Shown in pieces: positions 1 through 6,559 of a DNA stretch of 7,851 nt. The DNA lies in the NCBI GenBank assembly GCA_018828205.1, contig JAHJWA010000366.1, forward strand, positions 1 through 7,851. The letters run 5' to 3'. Position numbers and translations under genes: made by a program. The first letter of the stretch is position 1. Each line of letters begins with the position of its first letter. Source of the DNA: Alphaproteobacteria bacterium. Lineage in GTDB: Bacteria > Pseudomonadota > Alphaproteobacteria > Sphingomonadales > Sphingomonadaceae. The notes beneath the pieces were generated by a model. It ran no database searches. It worked only from the letters and a program-made list of their open reading frames with translations, and had not been told where the DNA came from.

Positions 1-21
1 CGTGATTGGGTGGCGCTTCAT
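1..21 (-). CDS. Possible start of a minus-strand gene cut by the left edge
   Basis: An ATG at 21-19 on the minus strand opens a frame reading MKRHPIT to the window edge with no stop. A purine-rich AGGTGGAG sits at 32-25, only 3 nt from the ATG, which is short for a Shine-Dalgarno. Only seven codons are visible, so no product can be named. It would lie downstream of groEL in the same direction, after the groEL terminator. It could equally be chance. Confidence 0.2.
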
Positions 22-34
22 GGGCTCCACCTAG

Positions 35-99
35 ATACCCGCAGGGGGTATGGCAAGAAGAGAGGACCGAACGAGCGTAGCGCAGGCTGTGCCGTTCGG
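35..99. repeat. Two small inverted repeats downstream of groEL
   Basis: ATACCC (35-40) pairs with GGGTAT (46-51) around a 5-nt loop. CCGAACG (67-73) pairs with CGTTCGG (93-99) around a 19-nt loop. On the minus strand the second is followed by a T/C-rich run (TCCTCTCTTCTT), so it might act as a weak back-up terminator behind the main groEL terminator. Neither has a T tract like a classical intrinsic terminator. The function is unknown. Confidence 0.3.
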
Positions 100-110
100 G
101 CGTCGCCACG

Positions 111-143
111 AAAAAGGCCCGGCAGGATCGCTCCTGCCGGGCC
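111..143 (-). terminator. Intrinsic terminator of groES-groEL
   Basis: A perfect 12-bp GC-rich stem (116-127 with 132-143) encloses a 4-nt loop. On the minus strand it is followed directly by five T residues (complement of A111-115). It lies 47 bp past the groEL stop, in the right orientation to end the operon. On the plus strand the stem is followed by TCTTTG, so weak bidirectional use is possible. Confidence 0.9.
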
Positions 144-190
144 TCTTTGTGGTGCATTCCCGTCGCGGCGGGAGCGCAGGCTTGGCTGGC

Positions 191-1837
<1,647 letters not shown>

Positions 1838-1890
1838 TGTGTTTTCTCCTGGAATTCTGGTTTATCGTGGAAAGCGGTGCGATCGGCGGA

Positions 1891-2178
1891 TCAGGAAATA
1901 ATCCCCATGATGTCGCTTTCCTTCATGATCAGCAGGTCTTCGCCATCGAGCTTGACCTCGGTGCCGGACCATTTGCCGAACAGGATGCGGTCGCCGGTCT
2001 TGACGTCGGGCTTGATGCGGTCGCCGTCCTCGTTGTAGGCGCCTTCGCCGACGGCGATGATCTCGCCCTCGCTGGGCTTTTCCTTGGCGCTGTCGGGGAT
2101 GATGATACCGCCTGCGGTCTTCTCATCGGCTTCGATGCGACGGACCAGTACGCGGTCGTGCAGCGGACGAAATGCCAT
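1891..2178 (-). CDS. groES: Co-chaperonin GroES (Cpn10/Hsp10)
   Basis: GroES is the 10-kDa heptameric lid that caps GroEL and closes the folding chamber. The 95-residue protein has the usual length. It starts MAFRPLHDRVLVRR and carries the mobile loop at about residues 16-35, including the hydrophobic Ile25-Ile27 tripeptide that docks on the GroEL apical domain. GEGAYNEDG and VKTGDRILFGKWSG form the beta-barrel body. The ATG at 2178 is preceded by a strong AAAGGAAGG ribosome-binding site (2195-2187) 8 nt away, which fixes the start. It is first in the groES-groEL operon, with the CIRCE operator 36 bp upstream of the start. A longer frame in another phase that covers most of this gene is a shadow. 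Confidence 0.98.
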   Translation of the reverse strand: MAFRPLHDRVLVRRIEADEKTAGGIIIPDSAKEKPSEGEIIAVGEGAYNEDGDRIKPDVKTGDRILFGKWSGTEVKLDGEDLLIMKESDIMGIIS

Positions 2179-2214
2179 ATTTGTGACCTTCCTTTAAGAG
2201 GGTTGAATTGCAAG

Positions 2215-2241
2215 TTGGCACTCACGGTGTCGGAGTGCCAG
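2215..2241 (-). promoter_or_regulatory. CIRCE operator (HrcA binding site)
   Basis: TTGGCACTC (2215-2223), a 9-nt spacer and GAGTGCCAG (2233-2241) match the canonical CIRCE layout TTAGCACTC-N9-GAGTGCTAA. The inner arms are identical to the consensus and the outer three positions differ slightly. CIRCE is the known target of the HrcA heat-shock repressor. Its place, just downstream of the -10 box and ahead of groES, is the usual one, so repression of groESL at normal temperature is expected. The hrcA gene is not in the window. Confidence 0.95.
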
Positions 2242-2248
2242 CGAGCCG

Positions 2249-2277
2249 CATATGTGTATGCACCCGTGCTTAGTCAA
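2249..2277 (-). promoter_or_regulatory. groESL promoter
   Basis: On the minus strand, TTGACT (2277-2272) as -35 and CATATG (2254-2249) as -10 are separated by exactly 17 nt. Transcription would start about 7 nt past the -10 box, at the near edge of CIRCE, so bound HrcA would block it. The -35 box is close to sigma70 consensus and the -10 box is weaker. I see no convincing sigma32 CTTGAA/CCCCAT pair, although alphaproteobacterial RpoH boxes are loose and overlap cannot be excluded. Confidence 0.7.
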
Positions 2278-2329
2278 CGGGGGTTCAGGTAAAAATCTTC
2301 GCCCCGAACGCCGTTTTTGCAAGCGCCGT

Positions 2330-3745
2330 TCAGGCCTCGCGCAAGGGCCGGTCGGTGAGCCCCAGAGCGTCGCGGCGGTGCCAGCGCCAAGTCAGCAGCA
2401 GCGCCGCGCAGGTCAGCCCGATCGCCAGCCCGATCCACACCCCCACGCCCTCGAGCGGGGTGGCGAAGCCCAGCACCATCGCGGTCCCGAAGCCGGGCAC
2501 CCAATAGGAGAAGGCGGCGATCCACATCGGCATCCTGGTGTCCTGCAGCCCGCGCAGCGCGCCCGCGGCGACCGCCTGCATCCCGTCGAACAGCTGGAAA
2601 CCGGCGGCGATGACGATGTACTGCAGCGCCAGACCCACCAGCACCGCATTGGCCGGGTCCCAGGGGTCGAGATAGATCGCGATCAGCGGCATCGGCGCCA
2701 GCACCATCGCCAGCGCGGTCAGCGCCATGAAGCCGGTGCCGATCACGATCGCGCACCAGCCCGCGCGCTGCATCCCCACCGTGTCGCGCGCGCCGTAGAA
2801 ATAGCCCACGCGGATGGTGGCCGCCTGGCCGATCCCGAAGGGCACCTGGAAGGCAAGCGCGGCGATCTGCAGCGCCACGGTGTGCGCGGCGAGCTGGCTG
2901 GCGCCGATATTGCCCATCAGGAAGGCTGCGGCGCCGAAGATCCCGGCCTCGGCGGTGATAGTCAGCGCGATCGGGGTGCCGATCTTGGTGATCGTCCAGG
3001 CGCGCGCCCAGTCGGGCGCCCACCAGCGTCCGAACACGTGATAGCGGTGCAGCCGCCGGTCCATCCGGATCGCCAGCACATAGGCGCCGAAGGTGAAGAA
3101 CGCGGTGATGATGGTGGCGATCGCCGCGCCGCGCAGCCCCAGCTCGGGCGCGCCGAGATTGCCGAAGATGAAGGCGTAATTGGCCAGCGCGTTGACCCCG
3201 ATCCCCGCCGCGGTGATCGCGGTGGCGAACACCGGACGGCCCAGCGCCGAGACGAAATTGCGCAGCACATTGTTGAACAGCATCGGGACCATCGAGAAGC
3301 TGATCACCCCGTTGTATTGGTTTGCCAGCGCGATGATGTCCGCATCCTGCCCGGTGACGCGCATCAGCGGGCCGAGCAGGAGGCAGACCCCCATCCCCAG
3401 CAACCCGCTGATGACCGAGATCCACAGCCCCATCCGCGTCGCGCGGCGCACCGTGCGCAGCGCGGGTGCGCGCTCGCCCAGCTCGGCGGCGATCACCGGG
3501 GCGACCGCGCCGGTCAGCCCCGAGAGCGCCCACAGCACCATGCCGAACAGCGCCACCGCCAGCGCCGAGGCGGCGAGCTGCGCCTCGCCCAGCCGGGCGA
3601 TGAAGATCACATCGACCGCATAGGTCAGCATCTGCAACAGGTTCGCCGCCGCCAGCGGCAAGCTCAGCCGCAGCGTAGCGCGGATCTCGCCGCTCCAGCC
3701 TTCGCGTGCCGTGGGCAGGGGCCTGGGGGGTATGGGCTGGGTCAT
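2330..3745 (-). CDS. MATE-family efflux transporter (NorM-like)
   Basis: This is a predicted inner-membrane antiporter of the MATE (multidrug and toxic compound extrusion) family, exporting cationic drugs or metabolites in exchange for Na+ or H+. The 471 residues contain about 12 hydrophobic segments in two homologous halves, from about residue 28 to 455. NorM-type marks are Asp45 in TYAVDVIFIARLG (helix 1), Glu266 in ITAEAGIF (helix 7), and Asp387 in the segment FQLFDGMQAVAAGALRGL, which match the acidic residues used for ion coupling in NorM proteins. GDT-type GARDT at 318-322 is the usual cytoplasmic loop. The start at 3745 has only a weak upstream purine run (AGCGGA), but the roughly 25-residue N-tail fits the family and the next Met (39) would cut into helix 1. 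The gene is transcribed alone from a divergent intergenic region and ends 52 bp before the groESL -35 box, with no strong terminator seen. Substrate is not predictable. Confidence 0.93.
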   Translation of the reverse strand: MTQPIPPRPLPTAREGWSGEIRATLRLSLPLAAANLLQMLTYAVDVIFIARLGEAQLAASALAVALFGMVLWALSGLTGAVAPVIAAELGERAPALRTVRRATRMGLWISVISGLLGMGVCLLLGPLMRVTGQDADIIALANQYNGVISFSMVPMLFNNVLRNFVSALGRPVFATAITAAGIGVNALANYAFIFGNLGAPELGLRGAAIATIITAFFTFGAYVLAIRMDRRLHRYHVFGRWWAPDWARAWTITKIGTPIALTITAEAGIFGAAAFLMGNIGASQLAAHTVALQIAALAFQVPFGIGQAATIRVGYFYGARDTVGMQRAGWCAIVIGTGFMALTALAMVLAPMPLIAIYLDPWDPANAVLVGLALQYIVIAAGFQLFDGMQAVAAGALRGLQDTRMPMWIAAFSYWVPGFGTAMVLGFATPLEGVGVWIGLAIGLTCAALLLTWRWHRRDALGLTDRPLREA

Positions 3746-3805
3746 CGATACGAATTGGTCCGCTTCCGATCAGGCGTCTGGCGTATGGCCGGATGGAGCG
3801 CAGCG

Positions 3806-3834
3806 CGGATAGGGCCAGCGCGCTGGTCTGGCAA
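3806..3834 (-). promoter_or_regulatory. Candidate promoter of the MATE gene with palindromic spacer
   Basis: On the minus strand, TTGCCA (3834-3829) and TATCCG (3811-3806) are 17 nt apart, with start expected about 55 nt before the MATE ATG. The spacer contains a perfect 12-bp palindrome CCAGCGCGCTGG (3815-3826), well placed to be an operator. The -35 box matches 5 of 6 consensus bases and the -10 box only 3 of 6, so the call is tentative. No matching plus-strand promoter for the divergent hypothetical gene was evident. A small hairpin (3854-3860 with 3865-3872) lies between them. Confidence 0.4.
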
Positions 3835-3949
3835 ACGATAAGGGCCGGCCGGTCCGGGGCTATTGCCCCCGGATTGGAGTTGGATGGCGAGGGTGCGGGT
3901 GCGGCGGCGAGGTACCATGGCGCATCCGGGGCGCGAGGGAGAATCTGCC

Positions 3950-4675
3950 ATGACCGATGGAGACAAGACCGGCGAAGCCGGGTTCGAAGCCGAAGCAGCG
4001 GCCGGCGAACTGCCCACCGACGCCGAGCGGCTCGCGCGCTTCGCGAAGCGGTTCGAGTCCTTGCCGATCACCTCCACCGCCGCCGCGATCGTCTCCTACT
4101 CCGGCGCTCTCTACAATGTCGACGACAGCACCGGCGATCCGCTGATCGACGGGCTCAAGTGGAAGCAGCTGCTGATCACGATGTCGGCGAAATCGACCGG
4201 CTGCAAGATCGTCCAGGCCTGCTACGCCGACACTCCGGTGGCGACCAAGGGCTCTTCGCACAACGAATTCAGCGTCGGCGGGCACATGACGCCCAATTCC
4301 AGCGGCGTGGTCGCCAAGGGGGGCAGCTGCTATCTGATGCCGCTGTGTTCCTGGCACAACAGCAAGGCGCGCGACGGCCAGGCATTCGGTCATGCCAACA
4401 CCTGCATGCTCCGGCTCTCGGGCTATATGCAGTCCGAACCCTTCGCGAGCTTCATGGCCCGAATGGACGGCGCGGCGCCCGCGGCGATCGTCTATGCGGG
4501 CAAGGCCGGGCTGGAATCGCACCCGCTGGACGATCCCGAGCAGTCGACGGTCAAGGCACTGGGGCTCGCGGCTGCCGTCGAGGGAGGCCTGCCCGAGAGC
4601 TTCGTGATCCTGCAGCGGGTCGAGGAGGACGGCGAGACCTTCTACCGCATCGTGGATTCGCGCACCCCGGCTTGA
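3950..4675 (+). CDS. Hypothetical protein with Cys/His cluster
   Basis: I do not recognise a named family. The frame is open from 3863, but the ATG at 3950 has the best ribosome-binding site (AGGGAGA, 3936-3942, 7 nt spacing). This gives 241 residues starting MTDGDKTG. The first 30 residues are acidic and look disordered, and there is no signal peptide or membrane segment, so a cytoplasmic location is likely. The centre holds an ordered set of possible metal ligands: Cys85, Cys91, His104, GGH at 110-112, and CYLMPLCSWHN at 127-137 (Cys127, Cys133, His136, Asn137), then His148 and Cys152. The order GGH, hydrophobic strand, PLCxxHN recalls the zinc-binding core of HNH-like (treble-clef) proteins. 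That is inference only, since the full catalytic pattern is not evident. The C-terminal 50 residues (ESFVILQRVEEDGETFYRIV) look like a beta hairpin. It is a single gene, divergent from MATE and convergent with rplL. The upstream starts at 3863 and 3917 remain possible. Confidence 0.8.
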   Translation: MTDGDKTGEAGFEAEAAAGELPTDAERLARFAKRFESLPITSTAAAIVSYSGALYNVDDSTGDPLIDGLKWKQLLITMSAKSTGCKIVQACYADTPVATKGSSHNEFSVGGHMTPNSSGVVAKGGSCYLMPLCSWHNSKARDGQAFGHANTCMLRLSGYMQSEPFASFMARMDGAAPAAIVYAGKAGLESHPLDDPEQSTVKALGLAAAVEGGLPESFVILQRVEEDGETFYRIVDSRTPA

Positions 4676-4709
4676 GGCGTTCTCGGGGAAACTCCGGCCA
4701 CAGCGCACT

Positions 4710-4754
4710 CGTCATTGCGAGGAGCGCAGCGACGGAGCAATCCGGGGTATGACG
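4710..4754. repeat. Interspersed palindromic element of the CGTCATTGCGAG type
   Basis: The 45-bp unit begins CGTCATTGCGAGGAGCG, continues through GCAATCC and closes with ATGACG. CGTCAT (4710-4715) is the inverse of ATGACG (4749-4754), and ATTGC (4714-4718) the inverse of GCAAT (4737-4741). From general knowledge, intergenic elements with this GTCATTGCGAG...GCAATCC core occur in many copies in diverse bacterial genomes and yield spurious reading frames containing CAPRND. Only one copy is visible here, so repetition is not shown by this window itself. Confidence 0.6.
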
Positions 4755-4772
4755 TCGCGGATCGGCTCCGGT

Positions 4773-4841
4773 GCGGTGTCGGGCTGCGAGGATGGTTCAT
4801 GGGTTGCCGCGCCATGACGAGGAGAAAGGGCCCGACACCGC
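4773..4841. repeat. Nested inverted repeat in the convergent intergenic zone
   Basis: GCGGTGTCGGGC (4773-4784) is the exact inverse of GCCCGACACCGC (4830-4841). Inside it, TCATGG (4797-4802) is the inverse of CCATGA (4812-4817). A cruciform or a two-level hairpin could form on either strand. It lies between the CGTCATTGCGAG element and the rplL terminator and may be the second half of a composite mobile repeat. There is no T tract, so it is not an ordinary terminator. Confidence 0.5.
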
Positions 4842-4884
4842 TTCGCGACGGCGGCGGGATCCCCGGCCATGCCCCGGACACGAG

Positions 4885-4913
4885 AAAGGGCGGCACCTTG
4901 CGGCACCGCCCTT
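4885..4913 (-). terminator. Intrinsic terminator of rplJ-rplL
   Basis: On the minus strand RNA, GGGCGGUGCC and GGUGCCGCCC (4911-4888) form a 10-bp stem with two central G-U pairs and a GCAA tetraloop. The stem is extended by two A-U pairs and followed by UUUCUC. It lies 43 bp past the rplL stop and ends the operon, so no rpoB read-through is expected here. Confidence 0.85.
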
Positions 4914-4956
4914 CCGATCACGGATGCTTCAAGACACCCGCAAAAGCTTGAAAAGC

Positions 4957-5331
4957 TTACTTGAGCTCGACGGTGCCGCCGGCTGCTTCGATCTTGCCCT
5001 TGATCTCGTCGGCTTCCGTCTTGTTGACGCCTTCCTTGATCGGCTTGGGGGCGCCTTCGACGAGCGCCTTGGCTTCGCCCAGGCCCAGACCGGTGATGGC
5101 GCGGACTTCCTTGATGACCTGGATCTTCTTGCCACCGTCGCCGGTGAGGATCACGTCGAATTCGGTCTGCTCTTCGGCAGCGGCGGCTTCGCCACCGGCG
5201 GCGGGACCGGCGACAGCAACGGCTGCGGCAGCGGAAACGCCCCACTCTTCTTCAAGTGCCTTGGCAAGCTCGGCGGCTTCCATGACGGTCAGTTTGCTCA
5301 GTTCTTCAACCAGCTTGGCGATATCGGCCAT
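4957..5331 (-). CDS. rplL: 50S ribosomal protein L7/L12
   Basis: L7/L12 forms the flexible stalk of the large subunit, binding L10 as dimers and recruiting translational GTPases (EF-Tu, EF-G, IF2, RF3). The 124 residues show the family order: a helical dimerisation and L10-binding domain (about 1-32), an Ala/Gly-rich hinge (33-55, with runs such as SAAAAVAVAGPAAGGEAA), and the globular C-domain (56-124) with the factor-binding motif VIKEVRAITGLGLGEAKALV at 72-91. The ATG at 5331 follows GGAG (5344-5341) at 9 nt. It is the second gene after rplJ across an 83-bp gap with a stable hairpin, and is followed by its own terminator. It is normally made in several copies per L10, so separate translational control is expected. 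Confidence 0.98.
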   Translation of the reverse strand: MADIAKLVEELSKLTVMEAAELAKALEEEWGVSAAAAVAVAGPAAGGEAAAAEEQTEFDVILTGDGGKKIQVIKEVRAITGLGLGEAKALVEGAPKPIKEGVNKTEADEIKGKIEAAGGTVELK

Positions 5332-5355
5332 GATGTTTCACTCCAATTATATGGC

Positions 5356-5384
5356 GGGGCCGCGGACTATTCCGGATCGGCCCC
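5356..5384 (-). other. Intercistronic hairpin between rplJ and rplL
   Basis: GGGGCCG (5356-5362) pairs with CGGCCCC (5378-5384). Directly inside, CGGA (5363-5366) pairs with TCCG (5371-5374) around CTAT, leaving a 3-nt bulge. On the minus-strand mRNA the stem stands 11 nt before the rplL GGAG. It is not followed by a T tract, so termination is unlikely. A role in mRNA processing, stability or exposing the rplL start is plausible. A perfect TATAAT (5351-5346) lies between stem and start codon but has no -35 partner. Confidence 0.6.
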
Positions 5385-5414
5385 ATTTGAATTCGTGCAA
5401 TCGCGTCGAACCGC

Positions 5415-5930
5415 TTATGCCGCTTCTTTGGCGCCGTAGACGCCGAAGACGCGGGCAAGCTTGGATGCGGGTTCGTTGACGACCCGGGCGATTTTGGTCG
5501 CCGGGGCATTGACGAGACCCACGATCGTGCCACGCAGCTGATCGAGGCTGGGCATCGAGGCGAGTGCCTTGATCCCGGCTTCGTCGAGCACCGTCGCCCC
5601 CATGGAACCACCGACGATTTCCAGCCTGTCGTTGGTCTTGGCGAATTCCACCGCGACCTTGGCAGCCGTCACCGGATCTTCCGAATATGCGAGGGCCGTG
5701 GGGCCGTTCAGATATTCGTCGATACCGGCGTAATCGGTGTCTTTGAGGGCGAGCTTGGCGAGGCGGTTCTTCGCAACCTTGTAGGACGCACCGGCTTCAC
5801 GCATCTTCGTCCGCAATGCGGTGGATTGCTCCACCGAAAGCCCGAGGTTGCGGGTGACTACCACCACGCCCGCCTCGTTGAAGACAGCGTTGAGCTGGGC
5901 GACCGAATCGGCTTTCTGCGAACGATCCAT
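5415..5930 (-). CDS. rplJ: 50S ribosomal protein L10
   Basis: L10 anchors the L7/L12 stalk to 23S rRNA next to L11 and typically acts as translational repressor of its own operon. The 171 residues have the usual length. Typical marks are VVVVTRNLGLSVEQ at 22-35, SYKVAKNRLAKLAL at 49-62 (the family VxKNxLxxxAL pattern) and GPTALAYSEDPVTAAK at 77-91. The C-terminal helix (about 140-171, NAPATKIARVVNEPASKLAR) is where L12 dimers bind. The ATG at 5930 follows GGAG (5940-5937) at 6 nt. It is first in a two-gene rplJ-rplL operon. Unlike the common rplKA-rplJL-rpoBC layout, neither neighbour set is present, and upstream is a lipoprotein gene with its own terminator. Confidence 0.98.
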   Translation of the reverse strand: MDRSQKADSVAQLNAVFNEAGVVVVTRNLGLSVEQSTALRTKMREAGASYKVAKNRLAKLALKDTDYAGIDEYLNGPTALAYSEDPVTAAKVAVEFAKTNDRLEIVGGSMGATVLDEAGIKALASMPSLDQLRGTIVGLVNAPATKIARVVNEPASKLARVFGVYGAKEAA

Positions 5931-5940
5931 GCCTTACTCC

Positions 5941-6075
5941 TTCACTATGGCCGCGCGCCGCATAGACGACCGCGCGACCGGCTCACGTTTCCCCATGCCG
6001 AACATCGACATAGGGGCAGTCCGTTGATGGGGAAGGAGGGCATGTGAAACATGCCGGAACGCCGCCGAGGCGGCG
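5941..6075 (-). promoter_or_regulatory. Structured rplJL mRNA leader (candidate L10 autoregulation site)
   Basis: Four helices can form in the minus-strand leader: 6060-6065 with 6070-6075 (6 bp, tetraloop); 6039-6044 with 6050-6055 (6 bp); TTCCCCAT 5989-5996 with ATGGGGAA 6027-6034 (8 bp, enclosing 30 nt); and 5949-5957 with 5971-5979 (9 bp with one G-U), ending 8 nt before the GGAG of rplJ. L10 operons in other bacteria have a leader RNA bound by the L10-L12 complex, so this is the expected place for it. The helices are read directly from the sequence, and the regulatory role is inference. A competing CTATG/CATAG pairing (5945-5949 with 5961-5965) would disrupt the last helix. Confidence 0.55.
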
Positions 6076-6106
6076 CGAAAATCTCGTTTCCCCGTCTAGG
6101 CTGGAA

Positions 6107-6134
6107 ATTAAGAAGGCCGAAATGCCTTCACCAA
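6107..6134 (-). promoter_or_regulatory. Weak candidate promoter of rplJL
   Basis: On the minus strand, TTGGTG (6134-6129) and CTTAAT (6112-6107) are 16 nt apart; TAATTT with an 18-nt spacer is an alternative. The boxes flank a small hairpin GAAGGC/GCCTTC (6112-6129) followed by TTAATTT, which could itself be a weak second terminator. The rplJL promoter must lie downstream of the terminator at 6167-6195, and this is the best match I find, but it is not strong. Confidence 0.3.
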
Positions 6135-6166
6135 CGGTCTCGGACGGACGATCGGCGCGCATACGA

Positions 6167-6195
6167 AGAGGCCCGCCGATCAGTGGCGGGCCTCT
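6167..6195 (-). terminator. Terminator of the lipoprotein transcript
   Basis: AGAGGCCCGCC (6167-6177) and GGCGGGCCTCT (6185-6195) make a perfect 11-bp stem with a 7-nt loop, 59 bp past the lipoprotein stop. On the minus strand it is followed by TCGTAT, a poor T tract, although the stem's last bases add TCT. It separates the lipoprotein transcript from rplJL. Confidence 0.75.
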
Positions 6196-6254
6196 AAGCT
6201 GTTTGGTGCCCGTGTCAACCGCTCATGGCGGCGGCGGGGACGCTCGACCTGCGA

Positions 6255-6500
6255 TTACTCGGGGGTCGGGGTCGCCGGGTCCATGGCGGGATCGGTGGCC
6301 ATGTCGTCGGTCATCGGTTCCTGCATCATGGGGTCGTCCATGGGCGCGGTTCCGTCGACCGGATCGCTGGTGCCGACATCCATTGGCTCAACGGTCTCGG
6401 CTTCCATCGACGTGGTGTCGGTGCCGTCGACTTCGTTGTCGCCGCAGGCGGCGAGCGTCAGGGCGAAGGGAAGGGCGGCGGCGATTGCGAACTTGTTCAT
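6255..6500 (-). CDS. Small acidic Met-rich lipoprotein
   Basis: This 81-residue protein is a predicted lipoprotein. MNKFAIAAALPFALTLAAC is a signal peptide with lipobox LAAC (16-19); Cys19 would be lipidated. Gly at +2, not Asp, permits outer-membrane sorting by the enterobacterial rule. The mature part of 63 residues has 18 Asp/Glu, 8 Met and many Pro/Thr, but no Lys, Arg or His, and is very likely disordered. MDDPMMQEPMTDDM at 54-67 is its most Met-dense part. The family is unknown to me; metal binding through Met/acidic side chains is only a guess. The ATG at 6500 follows AAGGAG (6514-6509) at 8 nt. It lies 59 bp behind the Cro/C1-type regulator gene with no terminator between them, so it may be co-transcribed, and a terminator follows. 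Confidence 0.85.
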   Translation of the reverse strand: MNKFAIAAALPFALTLAACGDNEVDGTDTTSMEAETVEPMDVGTSDPVDGTAPMDDPMMQEPMTDDMATDPAMDPATPTPE

Positions 6501-6527
6501 AGTTTTAGCTCCTTAAGCTTACCACAA

Positions 6528-6552
6528 AATGGCCACAATTGAGGATAGTTCC
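6528..6552 (-). promoter_or_regulatory. Possible EcfG-type promoter before the lipoprotein gene
   Basis: On the minus strand, GGAAC (6552-6548), a 16-nt spacer and CATT (6531-6528) differ by one base from the GGAAC-N16/17-CGTT pattern of alphaproteobacterial general stress (EcfG) promoters. The position, 28 bp before the start codon, is suitable. A single near match of this size may be chance. Confidence 0.25.
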
Positions 6553-6559
6553 CGACTAG

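Noticed and set aside
2282..2330. Possible terminator of the MATE gene (GAACG...CGTTC near a T run)
   Set aside because: The stem is only about 5 bp with a large loop and is separated from the T run, which is not convincing as an intrinsic terminator.
2252..3841. 529-codon plus-strand frame opposite the MATE gene
   Set aside because: The product is dominated by Arg, Gln, His and Pro repeats, as expected from reading a GC-rich membrane-protein gene backwards.
3835..3841. Lone CGATAA half site in the MATE upstream region
   Set aside because: No TTATCG partner occurs at the 5-nt spacing. A single hexamer is expected by chance.
3860..4708. 282-codon minus-strand frame over the hypothetical gene
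   Set aside because: The opposite-strand reading has the better ribosome-binding site and a sensible protein composition, and the minus frame is rich in Arg/Gly/His without motifs.
4642..4896. 84-codon minus-strand frame ending in LRRCAPRND-like sequence
   Set aside because: This peptide signature is the translation of the CGTCATTGCGAG repeat, a known source of spurious small genes.
5346..5351. Perfect minus-strand TATAAT before rplL
   Set aside because: There is no -35 partner at 16-18 nt, and the start would fall inside the ribosome-binding site, so an internal promoter is unlikely.
6044..6542. Plus-strand frames over the rplJ leader and the lipoprotein gene
   Set aside because: They run antisense to a gene with a clear signal peptide and across a terminator and RNA hairpins. 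Their make-up is Arg/Gly-rich noise.
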